From Numida meleagris (taxonomy: Eukaryota; Chordata; Aves; Galliformes; Numididae), in contig NC_034412.1 in assembly GCF_002078875.1 (NCBI RefSeq), forward strand, positions 9,524,041 through 9,588,040: 64,000 nt of DNA, given 5' to 3'. Numbering within the stretch: position 1 is the first letter of the stretch; each line of letters starts with the position of its first letter. The position numbers and the translations under genes are program-made. The notes under the pieces were generated by a model. The model was given only the letters and a program-made list of their open reading frames with translations. It was not told the origin of the DNA and did not search any database. Positions 14,500 through 26,400 of the stretch are shown here, one piece after another.

Positions 14500-15440
14500 G
14501 CCTGAAGCATCTGTTCCAGAAAGGTGTCTAGTCACGATCTGAAGAAATCAAGAGGAGAGGCTGCCCCTCCCTTTGGTCGTTTGTTCCAGTGGTTAATCAC
14601 TTCTTTGTTAAACACGTGCGCCTTACAGCTAATTTGAATTTGTCTGGTTTCAGCTTCTAGCCAGTGGCGGTTTGTGTTTATGCTATTCTTTCCTGCATTA
14701 AAAAGCTCTCTCTCGCTCACTATTTTCTCGCTGATGAAATTACTTATACGCTGAACTTAACTCACCCTCCAGTTTTTCCCTTCTTCTCCCTTTGGGTCCA
14801 TGAAACCAATCGAACAATTTCAGTATCTCGCTCTAAGGCATTTTCTCTACTCCTTAATTCAGTTCTGTGGCTCTTTCCTGCCCTCAGTTTAACCACCTTT
14901 TGAATATTAAAATGTGAGCCCCAGGCCTGGATGTGTTATCTTATCCTTCTTAGACTCTGTGCTTTATACAGAGGCAAATTAACCTCCCCGTCCCTACTCT
15001 CTTCCCTATGTGCTCATTCCCAGGCAGCTCTTGACCACTGAACCCTGTGTACCCAGTGGTCATGGTCTTGCGAGGTGGCAGCTCTACTAACCACCCTGCT
15101 ACTGTCCATGTGCTTTACCGGTGGCCATTTCACATTAACTTCCAGACTGCTGATAAAAAGCGTGGAATAAAGTAGGGCTGTGTCCCAAACCTGGTTGGAA
15201 TTTGTTGTTCAGTGACGAGTCCCCACTGACAACAACATTTTGAGATCTGTCAGTTATCCAGCTCTCAATCTGTCTCACATATCCTCCGGTTCATACTATT
15301 CTGTGCTATTTTTTAAGCAGTGTGCCGTGGTTTTAGCTCAATCCCCTTGTAAAAAAAATCTAAGTATAGCACATCTGCGTAGTTACCTTTATCAGGCAAC
15401 TTTGTAATCTCCTCAAAGAATTAAATCAGGTTTGTTAAGT
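14500..15440 (-). pseudogene. Ancient CR1/L3-type LINE ORF2 remnant
   Basis: Read on the minus strand from about 15440 down to 14500, this stretch gives broken pieces of a non-LTR reverse transcriptase. They include an FEEITKLPDKGNYADVLYLDF-like palm block (about 15370-15435). A segment equivalent to the WxxSWLTDRSQNVxVNG block lies at about 15215-15290. A C-terminal RHWLEAETRQIQI..VFNKEVINHWN block lies at about 14585-14680. The frame shifts repeatedly and contains stops. The sequence differs clearly from the young CR1 copies around it and resembles old amniote CR1/L3-like elements. Identification is from remembered family motifs, so the exact subfamily is unknown. Spacing between blocks suggests internal deletions. 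Non-functional. Confidence 0.7.
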
Positions 15441-15680
15441 GCTATTTTCTCTACAACAACAGTGAATCACATTCTCAGAAGAGAGGAATGCTAAGAGGCT
15501 ATTAAATATTATTATTTTATCTTTAGTCATCTGCTGTCCTCACCTAGCTGGGAAGACTGATCCTGTATTTTTGGCCCCTTGGATGTCACATAGAGCTAGT
15601 TCACCGCTGTGTGAGACATGGTTGTGTTAGCAGCTGAAGCACTGTGCTCCCTTTTTTCTTTACGTGCTCTTCTGACTCAG

Positions 15681-16144
15681 TCATAGAATCATTAACATTG
15701 GAAAAGACCATGAAGATCACCTAGCCCAACCCATCCCCACCATGCCCACTGACCACGTCCCTCAGTGCCACATCTCCACGGTTCTTGAACACCTCCAGGG
15801 TCAGTGACTCCCCCACCTCCCTGGGCAGCCTGTGCCAGTGCATCACCACTCTTCCTGAGAAGAAATGTTTCCTAATATCCAACCTGAACTTCCTCTGGTG
15901 CAACTTGAGGCCATTCCCTCTTGCACTATCGCTGTTACCTGGGAGCAGAGGCCAACGCTCACCTCCACCGCAACCTCCTGTCAGGGAGCTGTAGAGAGCA
16001 ACAAGGTATCCCCTGAGCTTCCTTTTCTCCAGACTGAACAGTCCTAGTTCCCTCAGCTGCTCCCAGTAAGACTTGTGTTTCAGACCCTTCACAGCTTTGT
16101 TGTCTTTCTGGGCACGCTCCAGGGCCTCAGTGTCTTCTTCCAGT
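15681..16144 (-). mobile_element. CR1 LINE, 3' third fragment
   Basis: On the minus strand this 464-bp copy runs from ORF2 near the ..LERVQR.. region to the 3' tail. Passing right to left it encodes a decayed ..[16 protein letters not shown].. block, the GNGLKLHQRKFRLDIRKHFFS block and the LPREVGESLTLEVFKN block. The 3' UTR and an ATTCTATGA tail follow at 15681. It lies about 240 bp to the right of the ancient CR1-type remnant, in the same orientation, but differs strongly in age. A 123-codon minus-strand frame (15721-16092) is part of this element, not a host gene. Confidence 0.9.
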
Positions 16145-19100
16145 TAGAAGCTCAGTTGAATTCAGGAGAAGGATATTTTATATAGGAGTTCAGACTGATT
16201 CTTCTGTGATACCAAGCCTACAGCTACTATCTCTCAATCACATACTTCTCTCCTGTTAGCCATGTCAAATGGTTTCCCTTGATCTTGTAGAGATGCTGTA
16301 GAAAGGAGGCTCATGCCCTGGGTTTCACAGCCACTACATCTTCAGAAATGCTTTACTCATCACTTCCTGTGCCTCTTCTTGACTATCAACAATAAAGGAT
16401 GTCTGAGGAATGGACACAGTTGGTCAAGTGAAAGAGAAGCACCCCAGCATGTTGCTAGCCTCAGGACCAGGAAAAACTGGGAGCCCAGATTCTGCTTCAC
16501 TTAGTCTGGGTCTTTCTGAGGAATATGAAAGCTCTCATGGTTTATGCCACAGGAACCAGTCTCTAAAATATATGCCATGTCTCCCTGAAATTTTCTTTCT
16601 CAGATGTGCCTGCTGCTGTTTTTCCCACTTTCACTGGACATATACAGGTGGGCAGGAATGCACACACACGCACACACATACAGCTGCAGCCATGAGACCA
16701 GCCTGGCCTTGGCCCATACAGTGCTTTCAAGCCCAGGGATGTATTTACTTAGAGCAGGAGAAAGTTGTGTTTGTTTGTTTTTCTTCTACATTTCACTGTT
16801 ACAATGTCTGGATTCCCAAACACCTGCACTAGGGTTTCCTGATATTTCTGCAGACATTTGCATCAAAGATACAGCTGCCACAGCACATGAGTTTAGCCTT
16901 CAGCTGATCATGACTCTATTCTTGTTTCGTTCTCTCTTACTTACAGCAGAGATATAGATCTAAAGTTTCATGTACACCCAGACCTGTAATAGTGGAAGTG
17001 TACATCAGTGAAGAGTATCCGTCCAAGCCTACTCACACCAGTTTAACACCATTTAGTCAAAGTGCTTAGTTCAGTTTAATTTGACAATGTGAAGAGTTAA
17101 AACATTCTACCTGTAATGGATTTTAAATGAAATATCTGTCTCATTTAAAGCTGTGTGCAAAGCCTAGTTTTGTAAAGGCAGACTTTTCTGGCTATTTTAA
17201 GGGATGAAGTTGGTTTTAATGTGATGGGTTTTATTCCCTCTGCAATATGATGAGTACAGTAGTTGATCAGATACAGAGGACTTAAAGATAAGTAAGAAGA
17301 TCAGTGCGATTTCCTACCAGATGAAGAACCAAAACAGACTTTTCTCCAGTGTGTATTCCTGGGATGTTCAGAGCCTTCTATTGACTTTCCTGCAGCACAA
17401 TGAGACTCACCATTGTGGTCACTCAAGGAGGAATGCCTGGCCATATCCCAGGTGCTGTAGACCCATAGTGGAGAGGGAGAACAGCAAGTCTTGCAGCTCA
17501 CTCTGTCATCTTTCTCAGCTTAGAAAAAAGAGAATGGGGACTACCACTCAGTGTTTCTAAACAGTTTCACTCTCTGGTTTTCACGAGGTAGCAAGAAGGT
17601 TCAGATTCTTTACAGGAAACCAAACAGCTAATTTCTAGCAGATTTCTTGACTAAAAAAAAAAAAAGGAGGGGAGGGTGATTCTAAGGACTAAAACAAAAA
17701 CACAACAAAACCAAAAAGTTTAAATGATTCTCTTTGTCTTAGATGTTCTGTAAAACCCCTTTCTTAACTAAATCTAGATTTGGGACCTAAACCAACCTGA
17801 CTGTTTCCTTTAATTAAAACCTCATCCGCAGTTTGACTTACAACAACAACTACAAAACCAAACTGCAGAAAACAAATGACATGACATCTGTTCCTTGGGC
17901 AAAGCTCCTTTGTCCTGAATTCTAGAGAGCTGGTTTGTTAAGGAGAGACTTATGTGAACAAGTAAGGTTAAACAGGAGCAGAAACACACCCTGATGCAAG
18001 TATAAGGGTGTTGAAATTTCTCCACTCTTCTCCCCAAAGACATTTCAGATCCCATTTCTTGAATGCTGTTGAAAGTGCTCACATTCTGATTTCCTCTGCA
18101 GCCAGCTCGCTGCTCTCTGCAGTCTCTAAAAGCATCATCAAGCATTTCCTCATTAGATAATATCATCGCACACCCTAATGATTAGGCTCAATGAGTCACC
18201 TTCCTTTCTGGAACACTGCATTCAATCCAAAATTGTGTATCCTCTCTCCCTTGAAGAGAACTCCCTCCACACACAGACGTCTTGGGAGACCAGCCCAGCT
18301 GCAGCAACAAGTTCATTAGCTGACCCATTGTGGCTGATCCAAAAAGTCCTTTGCGTGATGCCCAAGTGTCCTGGTTTTGGCCGAGACAATTAGAACAGTG
18401 AGTGACAGCCCTTTACATGGGTGTGTTGTGTTCTGAGAGCAACATGGGCACCTCTAGGAGAGGTGCCCTTGCCTTGGAGAACTTTAGCATTTAAAAAGTA
18501 AGAAGCCAGCTAAGCAGTGAGCAAAAGGTCTGGGGGACCAGGAGGATGATGAGCAATTGGAGTGATTGGGAGGGCTTGAGATGTCTATAATGGGAGTACA
18601 CAAAAAAAAAATACGAGAAAGGTAAAGAAAGAAAAGAAGAAACACTGAATGGTGATGGTCAGTGAAAAGTTTGTAGGCAACAAAGCAGAGGCTACTAGGA
18701 GAAGAAAAGGAATAGGTCCTTCCCACTTGATCAAAAAGGCCTTCAGTACTGTTGCTGGTAGCATTCATTTTTACTTTTATGAACATTGCAAAAAGCATAT
18801 ACTTCCACTTGAAGATAGCTGTTTGCATCCCCCTCATCCATAGGTATGTATAGGGCTTCTGTCTTTGCAGCACATGAATGCCCTGTATTCTTAACTGAAT
18901 TTATCCCCACATTTACCCCACCATTGCAGGGAGCTGGTACAAGTATACTGGGCTGAAAATGAGGCAACAGTTCCAAAACTGAACTCTGGAAGAAGCCTAC
19001 ACGTGTGCCATTTAACCTTGGCTATGCCTCAGCCCACAGGTTTTTTTTACAGCTTCCAGTTCTTGCAGCACCCACATTTTTGTTTCTGCTCCTGCACAAA

Positions 19101-19763
19101 ACAGCTTCTAGCTCTTGGTAGCATTGAATGGCACAGCCTGCACCTCCGACATGCAGAAACCAGGTGGAGAAATGCCTCAATTCCCAGGGGAACATTTTCT
19201 GGAAGAAGTGTTCTAAGCACCTGTAAGACACCAAACAAGCTGGTCCACCTTCATGGCTGAGGCTTGCACATTTGCTCTCCCTCACCCAACCTGCTTACAG
19301 GATGTGCCACCGCATAGCAACACATCCTCACTGCCAAGCTCTGGGTTGTCTGAGCTTGACTCCCTGGGTCTTCTGGTGAAAAGGTGACTCACTTCAGCCT
19401 CCCAGTTAAGGAACTCACGTGCATCACCTTCCTGAATCAAATGTGATGTATTTCTTCTATGTACATGCAAGGACAGAGAAGCCTTATACTCCCAGCAATG
19501 CAAAGGCACAGTTACTCCCGCTTTCTCCTTTTGGGCCAGCCACCATTTGTCTATTATTCAGGATGCTGTCACTTGGGATTCCATTTCTGAGACTCCTACC
19601 TGTTTCCTAGGAAACCTACTTGAGAAGGAAATTCCTCTTCCACTCAGCTATTTCTCAAGCAATGCTTAGGTTTCATTGCTCACATCTAATGAGGACCTCT
19701 TGAAGACCTATGTTGTTGAGTCCTGCTCAACAGAGAAGGTTTGGTGCTCCTCAAAACAGGGAG
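16145..19763. other. No gene recognised; simple repeats
   Basis: Non-coding as far as I can tell. A short CA/CG-interrupted (CA)n tract lies at 16661-16680, and A-runs lie at about 17654-17666 and 18602-18610. No exon pair with compatible phases was found. A CATCCATAG/GTATGT donor-like site at 18842 has no convincing partner. Confidence 0.55.
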
Positions 19764-19965
19764 AAGACATTTATTCTCAGAAAGAGTCATGACGCACTGG
19801 CACAGGCTGCCCAGGGCCGTGGTGGAATCACCGTCCCTGGAGGTGTTGAAGAACTGTGGAGATGTGGCACCAGGGAACATGGGTTAGTGGTACGGTGGGG
19901 ATGGGTAGGGGTTGGACTTGGTGATCTTAGTGGTCTTTTCCAACCTTAACGATTCTGTGATTCTA
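19764..19965 (+). mobile_element. CR1 LINE, 3' end fragment
   Basis: This copy begins at a TTATTCTCAGAAAGAGT block, equivalent to ORF2 ..FSERVV... It continues through CAGGCTGCCCAGGG and the GGAGGTGTTGAAGAAC block. It ends at TCTTTTCCAACCTTAACGAT and TTCTGTGATTCTA. Plus orientation. The coding portion has substitutions and no intact frame of note. Confidence 0.9.
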
Positions 19966-22572
19966 AGACACAGCTGCTCTGTTTTCTATCTGCTCTGCAT
20001 TGATAATTTGTTGCTCCCAGTCATACGCCTCCTTGTAGAGCTCTTCTCTGGAGGAGGTTCTCTTGTCTCCCTGTCATTGTTTCATAGACACACGCTTAGC
20101 GATTTCCCAATGGTAGTATGTGGCAACAATGAATCCCCAGTGCACGGAAATGCACATGAAATTGTATTAGTCATACACAATTAGGCAACACACAGTCACC
20201 ACGCAATCAGGGAAAGCCTGGATGCAGATTATTGAGGCGCAAGGGTTTTGATGAACCATATTAACACCCCAAAATTGTTATTTTTTGAAAAAAAAGAAGC
20301 TTTTTCCCTGAAAGGGGTTGTAGTGGGCAAATTTTTCAACTTGAATTGTATTTTAAAGGTTGGAAATTGCCCTTTTGTCATTTCCAAAATGAAAAATTCA
20401 TTTCATTCAAAATGACTTTTGATTTCACAGTTTAAGCTAATGAGATTTTTTTTTACATGGCTGAATACAAAACACTTCAAAGTTATCAAAAAGAAGCAGT
20501 GCTGATTGCCCCCATTGAGCTTTTTTTCACACTTTATTTGTAAAAATGCTTATCGCCACCTACATTCGCATTTAAGAAAAAAAAGTTTAAACATTGAAAA
20601 CATTTGCAGGACAGAGTAATCATAAGTTGCTCAGCATTAATGCAATGGCAATTTCACCACCTCCTTGTGACGTGGTTGTGATATGCTGTCTTGTCTTCTT
20701 GGCATCTTCCAAGGAACTGTTTCTTTCCTTCTGAGAGGTAGCTGGTTATGCACATATTTACAAGCTGAAAATCCAGACCAGGCACCTCAGAGCACTTGCG
20801 AGAACTGTGCAGCTCTGCTGAGATGGAGGGGGCTCAAATGGTACTGACCCAACAAGAGGAGACTTTCATGTGCTGTGCAGCCTCCAAGGGAGTTTTCCGG
20901 CGTTGATTTGAGGGTATGATCAGTCATTATAATTCCTTTGTAATAACCAGAGACAAGTTTAGTAGCTCAGGAGGAATGTCTGCAAACATGACAGGTACTG
21001 TCAGTCCAGATGCTCCCTGAGAAAAGGGAGCTCACCTATGGGGTGCTAGGGGTAAGCACCCCAAAACTTCCCCTGTGGTCCCTCACTGCTTCCATCAAGC
21101 CCTCTCTTTAGAATAAATAGGGCCAAGGTGCACTCAGACAACTGAATGTCACACTGACCTGTGCCAGCTCCAAGTGTCCTTCCGCTGGCCCTGGCACCTA
21201 TGTCCCTTGCCCTTCAGTTTGTATTATGGCAAGCTCTGGGGGAAAGCAATCTGTTTATCTGTTTATAACAGCATCTCACATAGTAAAGGTCCTGGCCTGA
21301 AAGTGGCATCCTCAGAGCTACAGTAATATCCACTCATGTGGCTGCAACAGTCTCAAGGGTTTTGCTGATGTGGTGTATTGGAATCACTGTTGGGTGAACT
21401 TTGACAGCACCATGTTTGTGCTCTCAGCTACCATGGGAAAAAGGGGCTGCTGGGGTACCTGGCCTCCGTACACGGTTCATGTGAGGCACCAACACACATG
21501 GTAACTTGCTTTGGGAACAGGTGACAAGGATTCTGGATCCCAGCCTTCAACTTTCTTAAACCATCAGATTTTCTCCTCTGTTGTATTGAACAACTCATAA
21601 CCTACCATGAGACACTGTGTGATGCATACCAGAAGTGTCTATTCAAGCAATTCTTGCATAACACAGACCCAAACAAAACTACAGAGTGTTACAAACTGAG
21701 GTAATCCCAAGTGCAGTGAAGAACTGAAAGACTGGGATCTCCCTAAGATGAGCTTTGCTTGCCCACACTTCACAGGAGGGAGATGGCAATTAGAAAAGAG
21801 GCTGTGATGTCATAACAGCCATTGAGAATATCACAATAAACAATTTGTTTTGAATTATCTTGCACTCAGTCTTGCTTTACAGTAGGAATAACACAAATCA
21901 TAAGGCAGGAAATACATAGTAAAAGGCCACTAACCACAAACTTTTCTCAGCAAGAAAAAAAAATAATAATAAAAACAACATCAAACCCAAAAATATTTCA
22001 TAAATGGTCTGCTTTGAATAGCTCTCACTGTGCGCTGGAGAAGCAGCGCTGCTCACATGTCTGGCTAAAAGTGGCTCAGGCAAGAGTTGAGTTCAGTATC
22101 TGAATCCCATTCTACAAAATACACAGCTCTGTGACTGCTGAACTGTTATCAAAAAGGGAGAAAATAACATGAGCTTTGCTTAAATGCACCTGTCACAGCA
22201 GTGCCTTAATGTTGGATTGCCACTGTGTTTCCAGAACATAAATTTATTGAAGATACACAGAGTGCTCAACCGTATGAAGTGTTCTCACTGGCTGTAAAAA
22301 TTAACAGGAGGAGATGAATCACTGCAAAGTCACTTGTTCTTGGACTCCGACCTCCCTGGGCCATCCATTTAGAAAGTTAAACTTGTGTGCTCTAAGTGAC
22401 CTGAAAGGTAAAGTGCATACAGATATATATATATATGCATATAGGTATACACACACATATGTACACACGTATTCATCTGTTTATACACATGTCCAGAAAC
22501 GGTCATGCGCGAGTGCATGCTCTGGAGGGGCCAGCCCTCACAGCAGAGAGCCAGGTGGAGGACAGCACTTTG
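19966..22572. other. No gene recognised; AT-rich repeat-like patch
   Basis: Between about 20275 and 20620 the sequence is very AT-rich and shows small inverted repeats, such as AAATGAAAAATTCATTT at 20387-20403. This gives the appearance of a decayed repeat I cannot classify. A TA/CA microsatellite lies at 22421-22491. The rest contains no recognisable gene. Confidence 0.55.
22421..22491. repeat. Interrupted (TA)n/(CA)n microsatellite
   Basis: An ATATATATATAT run is followed by TATACACACACATATGTACACACG-like alternating purine-pyrimidine sequence with interruptions. No gene is associated with it. It is likely polymorphic in length. Confidence 0.8.
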
Positions 22573-22742
22573 TAGAATCATGGAATCATAGAATCATTAA
22601 GGTTGTAAAAGACCTATAACATCACCTCGCCCAACCCCCACCCCGCCATGCCCACTGACCACGTCCCTCAGTGCCACGTCTCCACGGTTCTTGAACACCT
22701 CCAGGGACGGTGACTCCACCACCTCCCTGGGCAGCCTGTGCC
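22573..22742 (-). mobile_element. CR1 LINE, 3' end fragment
   Basis: Minus-strand copy with its tail at the left: TAGAATCATGGAATCATAGAATCATTAAGG is the reverse complement of the ATTCTATGATT tail. The CCCAACCCCCACCCCGCCATGCC 3' UTR follows, then the ..[16 protein letters not shown].. coding block, ending at about 22742. It is severely 5'-truncated. Confidence 0.92.
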
Positions 22743-23212
22743 TGAAGGCAGGTTTGGGAACCTGACCTATTTCCAGGTTTGTAAGAATCCTTGTCTGTCT
22801 GTCTTCCAGTGCTTTGCAGCATGTAGCATGCGTATTAAAGGGAACCACAAGAAAAATTTTTTAGTGATTTGAACTTTGCTTGAAAAAAACACCAAAAACC
22901 AAAAACCAAACAAACAAAAGAGCAGCTTGTTATTGTGTAGGCTCTGCATAGGAGCATTCCACTTCAGACTTTGTTATTATTTCAATAGGAAAACATTCCT
23001 CACGAGTAAAGAGAAACACTTTTGTCACTCCCCTGAGCATCAAGAATTCAAGGAAATCTCTCTCCCAGTAAAAGAGAAAGGTTTGGAGTTTTCTTCTCAT
23101 GCTGCCTGCATCTCTTTTCGTCTTATGCATACATATACAAAGAGGCTTCTGTACCTGTTGACATATCCCTAAGGAACTAATCTGTCATGATACACGCATT
23201 TCAAGCTGGTGT

Positions 23213-23444
23213 CAGAATCATAAAATCATCAATGTTGGAAAAGACCACTAAGATCATCTAGTTCAACTGCTGACCCATCCTCACCATGCCCACTGTCCAC
23301 AACCCTCAGTGCCACATCTCCACTGTTCTTGAACACCTCCAGGAACGGTGATTCCACCACTGCCCCGGGCCCTGGGCAGCCTGTGCCAGTGCCTCACCAC
23401 TGTTTCTGAGAAGGAATTTTTCCTAATATCCAACCTGAATTTCT
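23213..23444 (-). mobile_element. CR1 LINE, 3' end fragment
   Basis: Minus-strand copy with a degraded tail (AGAATCATAAAATCATCAATG) at the left. It shows the TTGGAAAAGACCACTAAGATCATC block and the ORF2 C-terminal block. A duplicated GCCCCGGGCCCTGGGCAGCC interrupts the usual coding sequence. It ends inside the FRLDIR-equivalent at about 23444. It lies 470 bp from the previous CR1 in the same orientation but is more diverged, so these are separate insertions. Confidence 0.9.
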
Positions 23445-26400
23445 CTTACTCCCTTTCTATCACATATGTCAGATATCTCTCCATACAACAGGCACCAAGC
23501 GCTCCCAGTTCCACCAGCCCCGCACAGGGAGATGCTGCTCCATGTCTGGAGCTCCTACTTTTATTTCTGGTGTGGAATACTTTACTGAGGAAGGATTTGC
23601 ATGGGAAGGGTTTACATCTCAGCTTTCATCTCTTCTCATGAACTCTCACTTTGCTCTAACTATGACAAGGAAGCTCTGTAACTTGCCATACTAGGGATCA
23701 AACCAGCCTCCTGAAGAACTTGTTTCTCCATTGACCTTTTGGATCTATTGAGCTTTTATGTGACTTGGATGCTCTGTTTAGCTGTGTATTTATATAGCAA
23801 ACATTCAGTGTATGGATGGGTGTTAAGACTGTAAGGGACTGTTAATACTCTTAAGACTGTACAGGCCAGGGGCTGGTTCTCTGTTGTGCACCTTGCTCAG
23901 CCACAGTCAACACAATGCACAGCCATAGCAACAACATTCCTATGGTTTTTGAACTCATAGATTGTGAGAGATTTTCTCAGGCACAACAGAGCTGCTATCA
24001 TCAGTCACTCTGAGCAAAAGGTTTCCAAATTTACCTTTTCTACAGAGTCTGGGGAGAACGGAGGGGGTGTTGAATCCTATCACGACAACATTAGAAATAG
24101 GATGAGTCAAATGTGCCACTGGGGTGTCCATCAAAGAGCAGAGATAAAAGCATCAAATTCCAGCAGCAAGTTGTGCCTGGCAGACACGATGAAATAATGC
24201 TGCTCGGAGGGAGTGAGGGGAAGTGTCACTGCACCCTGGATGCTGGAAGTGCTCTGTGTGCACAGAGGAGTGAAGTTGCCGTCGTGGTGCTGCAGACTTT
24301 CTGTCTGACGCTGGGTGAGTCACCGGCGTGCTGCTCGCTGCAGGAGTGCCTGGCTGCTGAGGAAGTCAGGTGCTGCAGCAAATCGCAGTCTCTCCTCTCT
24401 TGAGACATGCAGATAATGCCTTCTGTTCCTTTGTATGGTCAGGCATTTGGGGAATACAGTGCTTCATGCTACAGGCTGCAGCAGCTAGCAGCTTCATGGA
24501 ACGGGCTGCGCACATTTAGCCTCAAGCCCTGAGCTCTGGGTTGGCCACGTTCCCCATTGCAGATCCAAATATTCCTCACTGCAGACCCATATGATGCTGG
24601 ACACCTGACCCCCGCCAGTGTCTGCAGGGCACGCTGTATGGCCAGTGTCTTGCCACCAGCTCTGGAGGAAGATGTCCCTGCAATAAAAATTGACATTTTT
24701 TAACCAAGAAACAAAGTTTCCTTTCCTGTAACCCCAGACTTATGAGTCAGCATTTCACACACAAATTGTTTACAGTAAAGGAAAACAAGAGGAGTAACTT
24801 TTAAGTTTTTGTGCGATGGAGAGAAAACAAAAAGGAGACATTGCCCACAATACTCCTAAGTTCAGTGTGTACCTCACCTCTATTTTCTAAGTCCCCAGGA
24901 GATTTTATTTTGGAATAGCATTTTGCGTGTAGGAGCTCCAGGCTTACAAATTGATACTGTTTAGCCTCAAGGTCAATGTGGGCGAAACACGTTTTACAGC
25001 TGGGGAAACTAGGGCACAGATATCTGAAATAACCTGGATGTGCCTTTAATTCCCCATACTGGCTATATCATGATCCTGCCCAAAAAACAGCATGTGTGTT
25101 CCCCCTCCTAGGAACTGCAAGAATTCAAGGAAAGGTACAAATCCAATTTGTGGAATAAGCCTGAAGGCTTTCATTTATGCACTCCTTGGTAAGGCGCGTT
25201 TAGCTCTAGACTGCAAATGAAAATTGCTTTGAGTCACAGGAAAATCCATGCAACCCACAATCTCCAATGTCTAACGGTTGCTGGTGAATGCTGGCTAGAG
25301 TTATGAAGGCTAACGTGGCCTTCTTTCTGTAAGTACTTAAGCGAATGCATTCACTCACTTCTTAATGTCTTTTCCAGCCACCAAGGGCCATTGGGCCACC
25401 ACAGTGATGTTGCGGGGTGGTAACAAAGGATGCAGGAAGTCCTTATGAGGAGGATACTGTGATGAGGAAGTGAACAAGATGGGCTGTTAATAAAAGACAC
25501 AAAGCATTGAAATCTCTCGGAATATGTGGGGAGTTTTCTGGTGAGTAATACCAACATTTTAGGAGCTGAAACATGAATCATTCCTACTCCATATTAACTA
25601 CTCTCAGCCTGCCATGAGTTACAATCCAACACAGTCCCATGCAGTCTCTCACTAAGTAATAGAGAAAATGATATTCCTCCCATAGGAAAAACAGAGTTTC
25701 AGCATATGTCCTAGACCTCCATATCCTAAGACCTCATGGGAAAAGTCAGCAGAGGACTACTGAGAATGAGAAACACCTGTGGGTTATTCCCACTAAGAAG
25801 AGCAGAGGTGCTGTCAGGACCCCCCTCAGCACCCAGCTGGCCTCAATCTGTATCTAAATTCACTAACAGCCAAAAGCTATATGAGGGGTCAGGTGTTGCA
25901 TGCTTGTCCTCTACCTAGAAGGTGTTTGCCTGTACTGGAAGCTGTGGGATTTACCAGAGTGCTGTCTGTCCTATCTTGTTCAGAGTGACACCACCGTAAG
26001 GTGAGTGAGGTGGGAGAAAGTCTTTGTTGTGATGAGCTGGCCAGTGGTTTGTGAGCAGGCCACTTTGCTGGAGGGCTGTGAGTGGTATCTGTAAACACAT
26101 TTCATGCAAACATCATTATCCTTGGCAGCTGTGCTAAAAAGGCTGCAGCTCAAATGAGCGTCTGGTTCCTCAGTCTTTCCTGTGCTATGATCTCATGCTA
26201 CAATGTGAGCAAACTTCCCATCTGTGAAGAAGGGAAGCAGAGCAGCCCTGGGGGAGCTGAAGTGGGTTCTCCCTTCTTCCTATCAGATGCTACTTTTAGT
26301 GCAGGGCTGTCTCTTAAACAGGGGCCTGGATCAGGGCTAACAGAGAGCTCTCTGTTGGTGTAGATGCTTGATCTCCATTGTGACAGCAGTACGTGCTGTG

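Noticed and set aside
15721..16092. 123-codon minus-strand frame as a host gene
   Set aside because: It contains the LPREVGESLTLEVFKN block and the GNGLKLHQRKFRLDIRK block, so it is CR1 ORF2.
23851..23920. Possible SINE/L2 tail (AGACTGTACAGGCCAGGGGC and CAACACAATGCACAG)
   Set aside because: Only a loose resemblance to old SINE tails; too diverged to call.
25984..26000. 17-nt microexon with strong splice signals
   Set aside because: Too short to judge. Its phase output (2) does not match the phase-0 input of the exon at 27872, and no linking exon was found.
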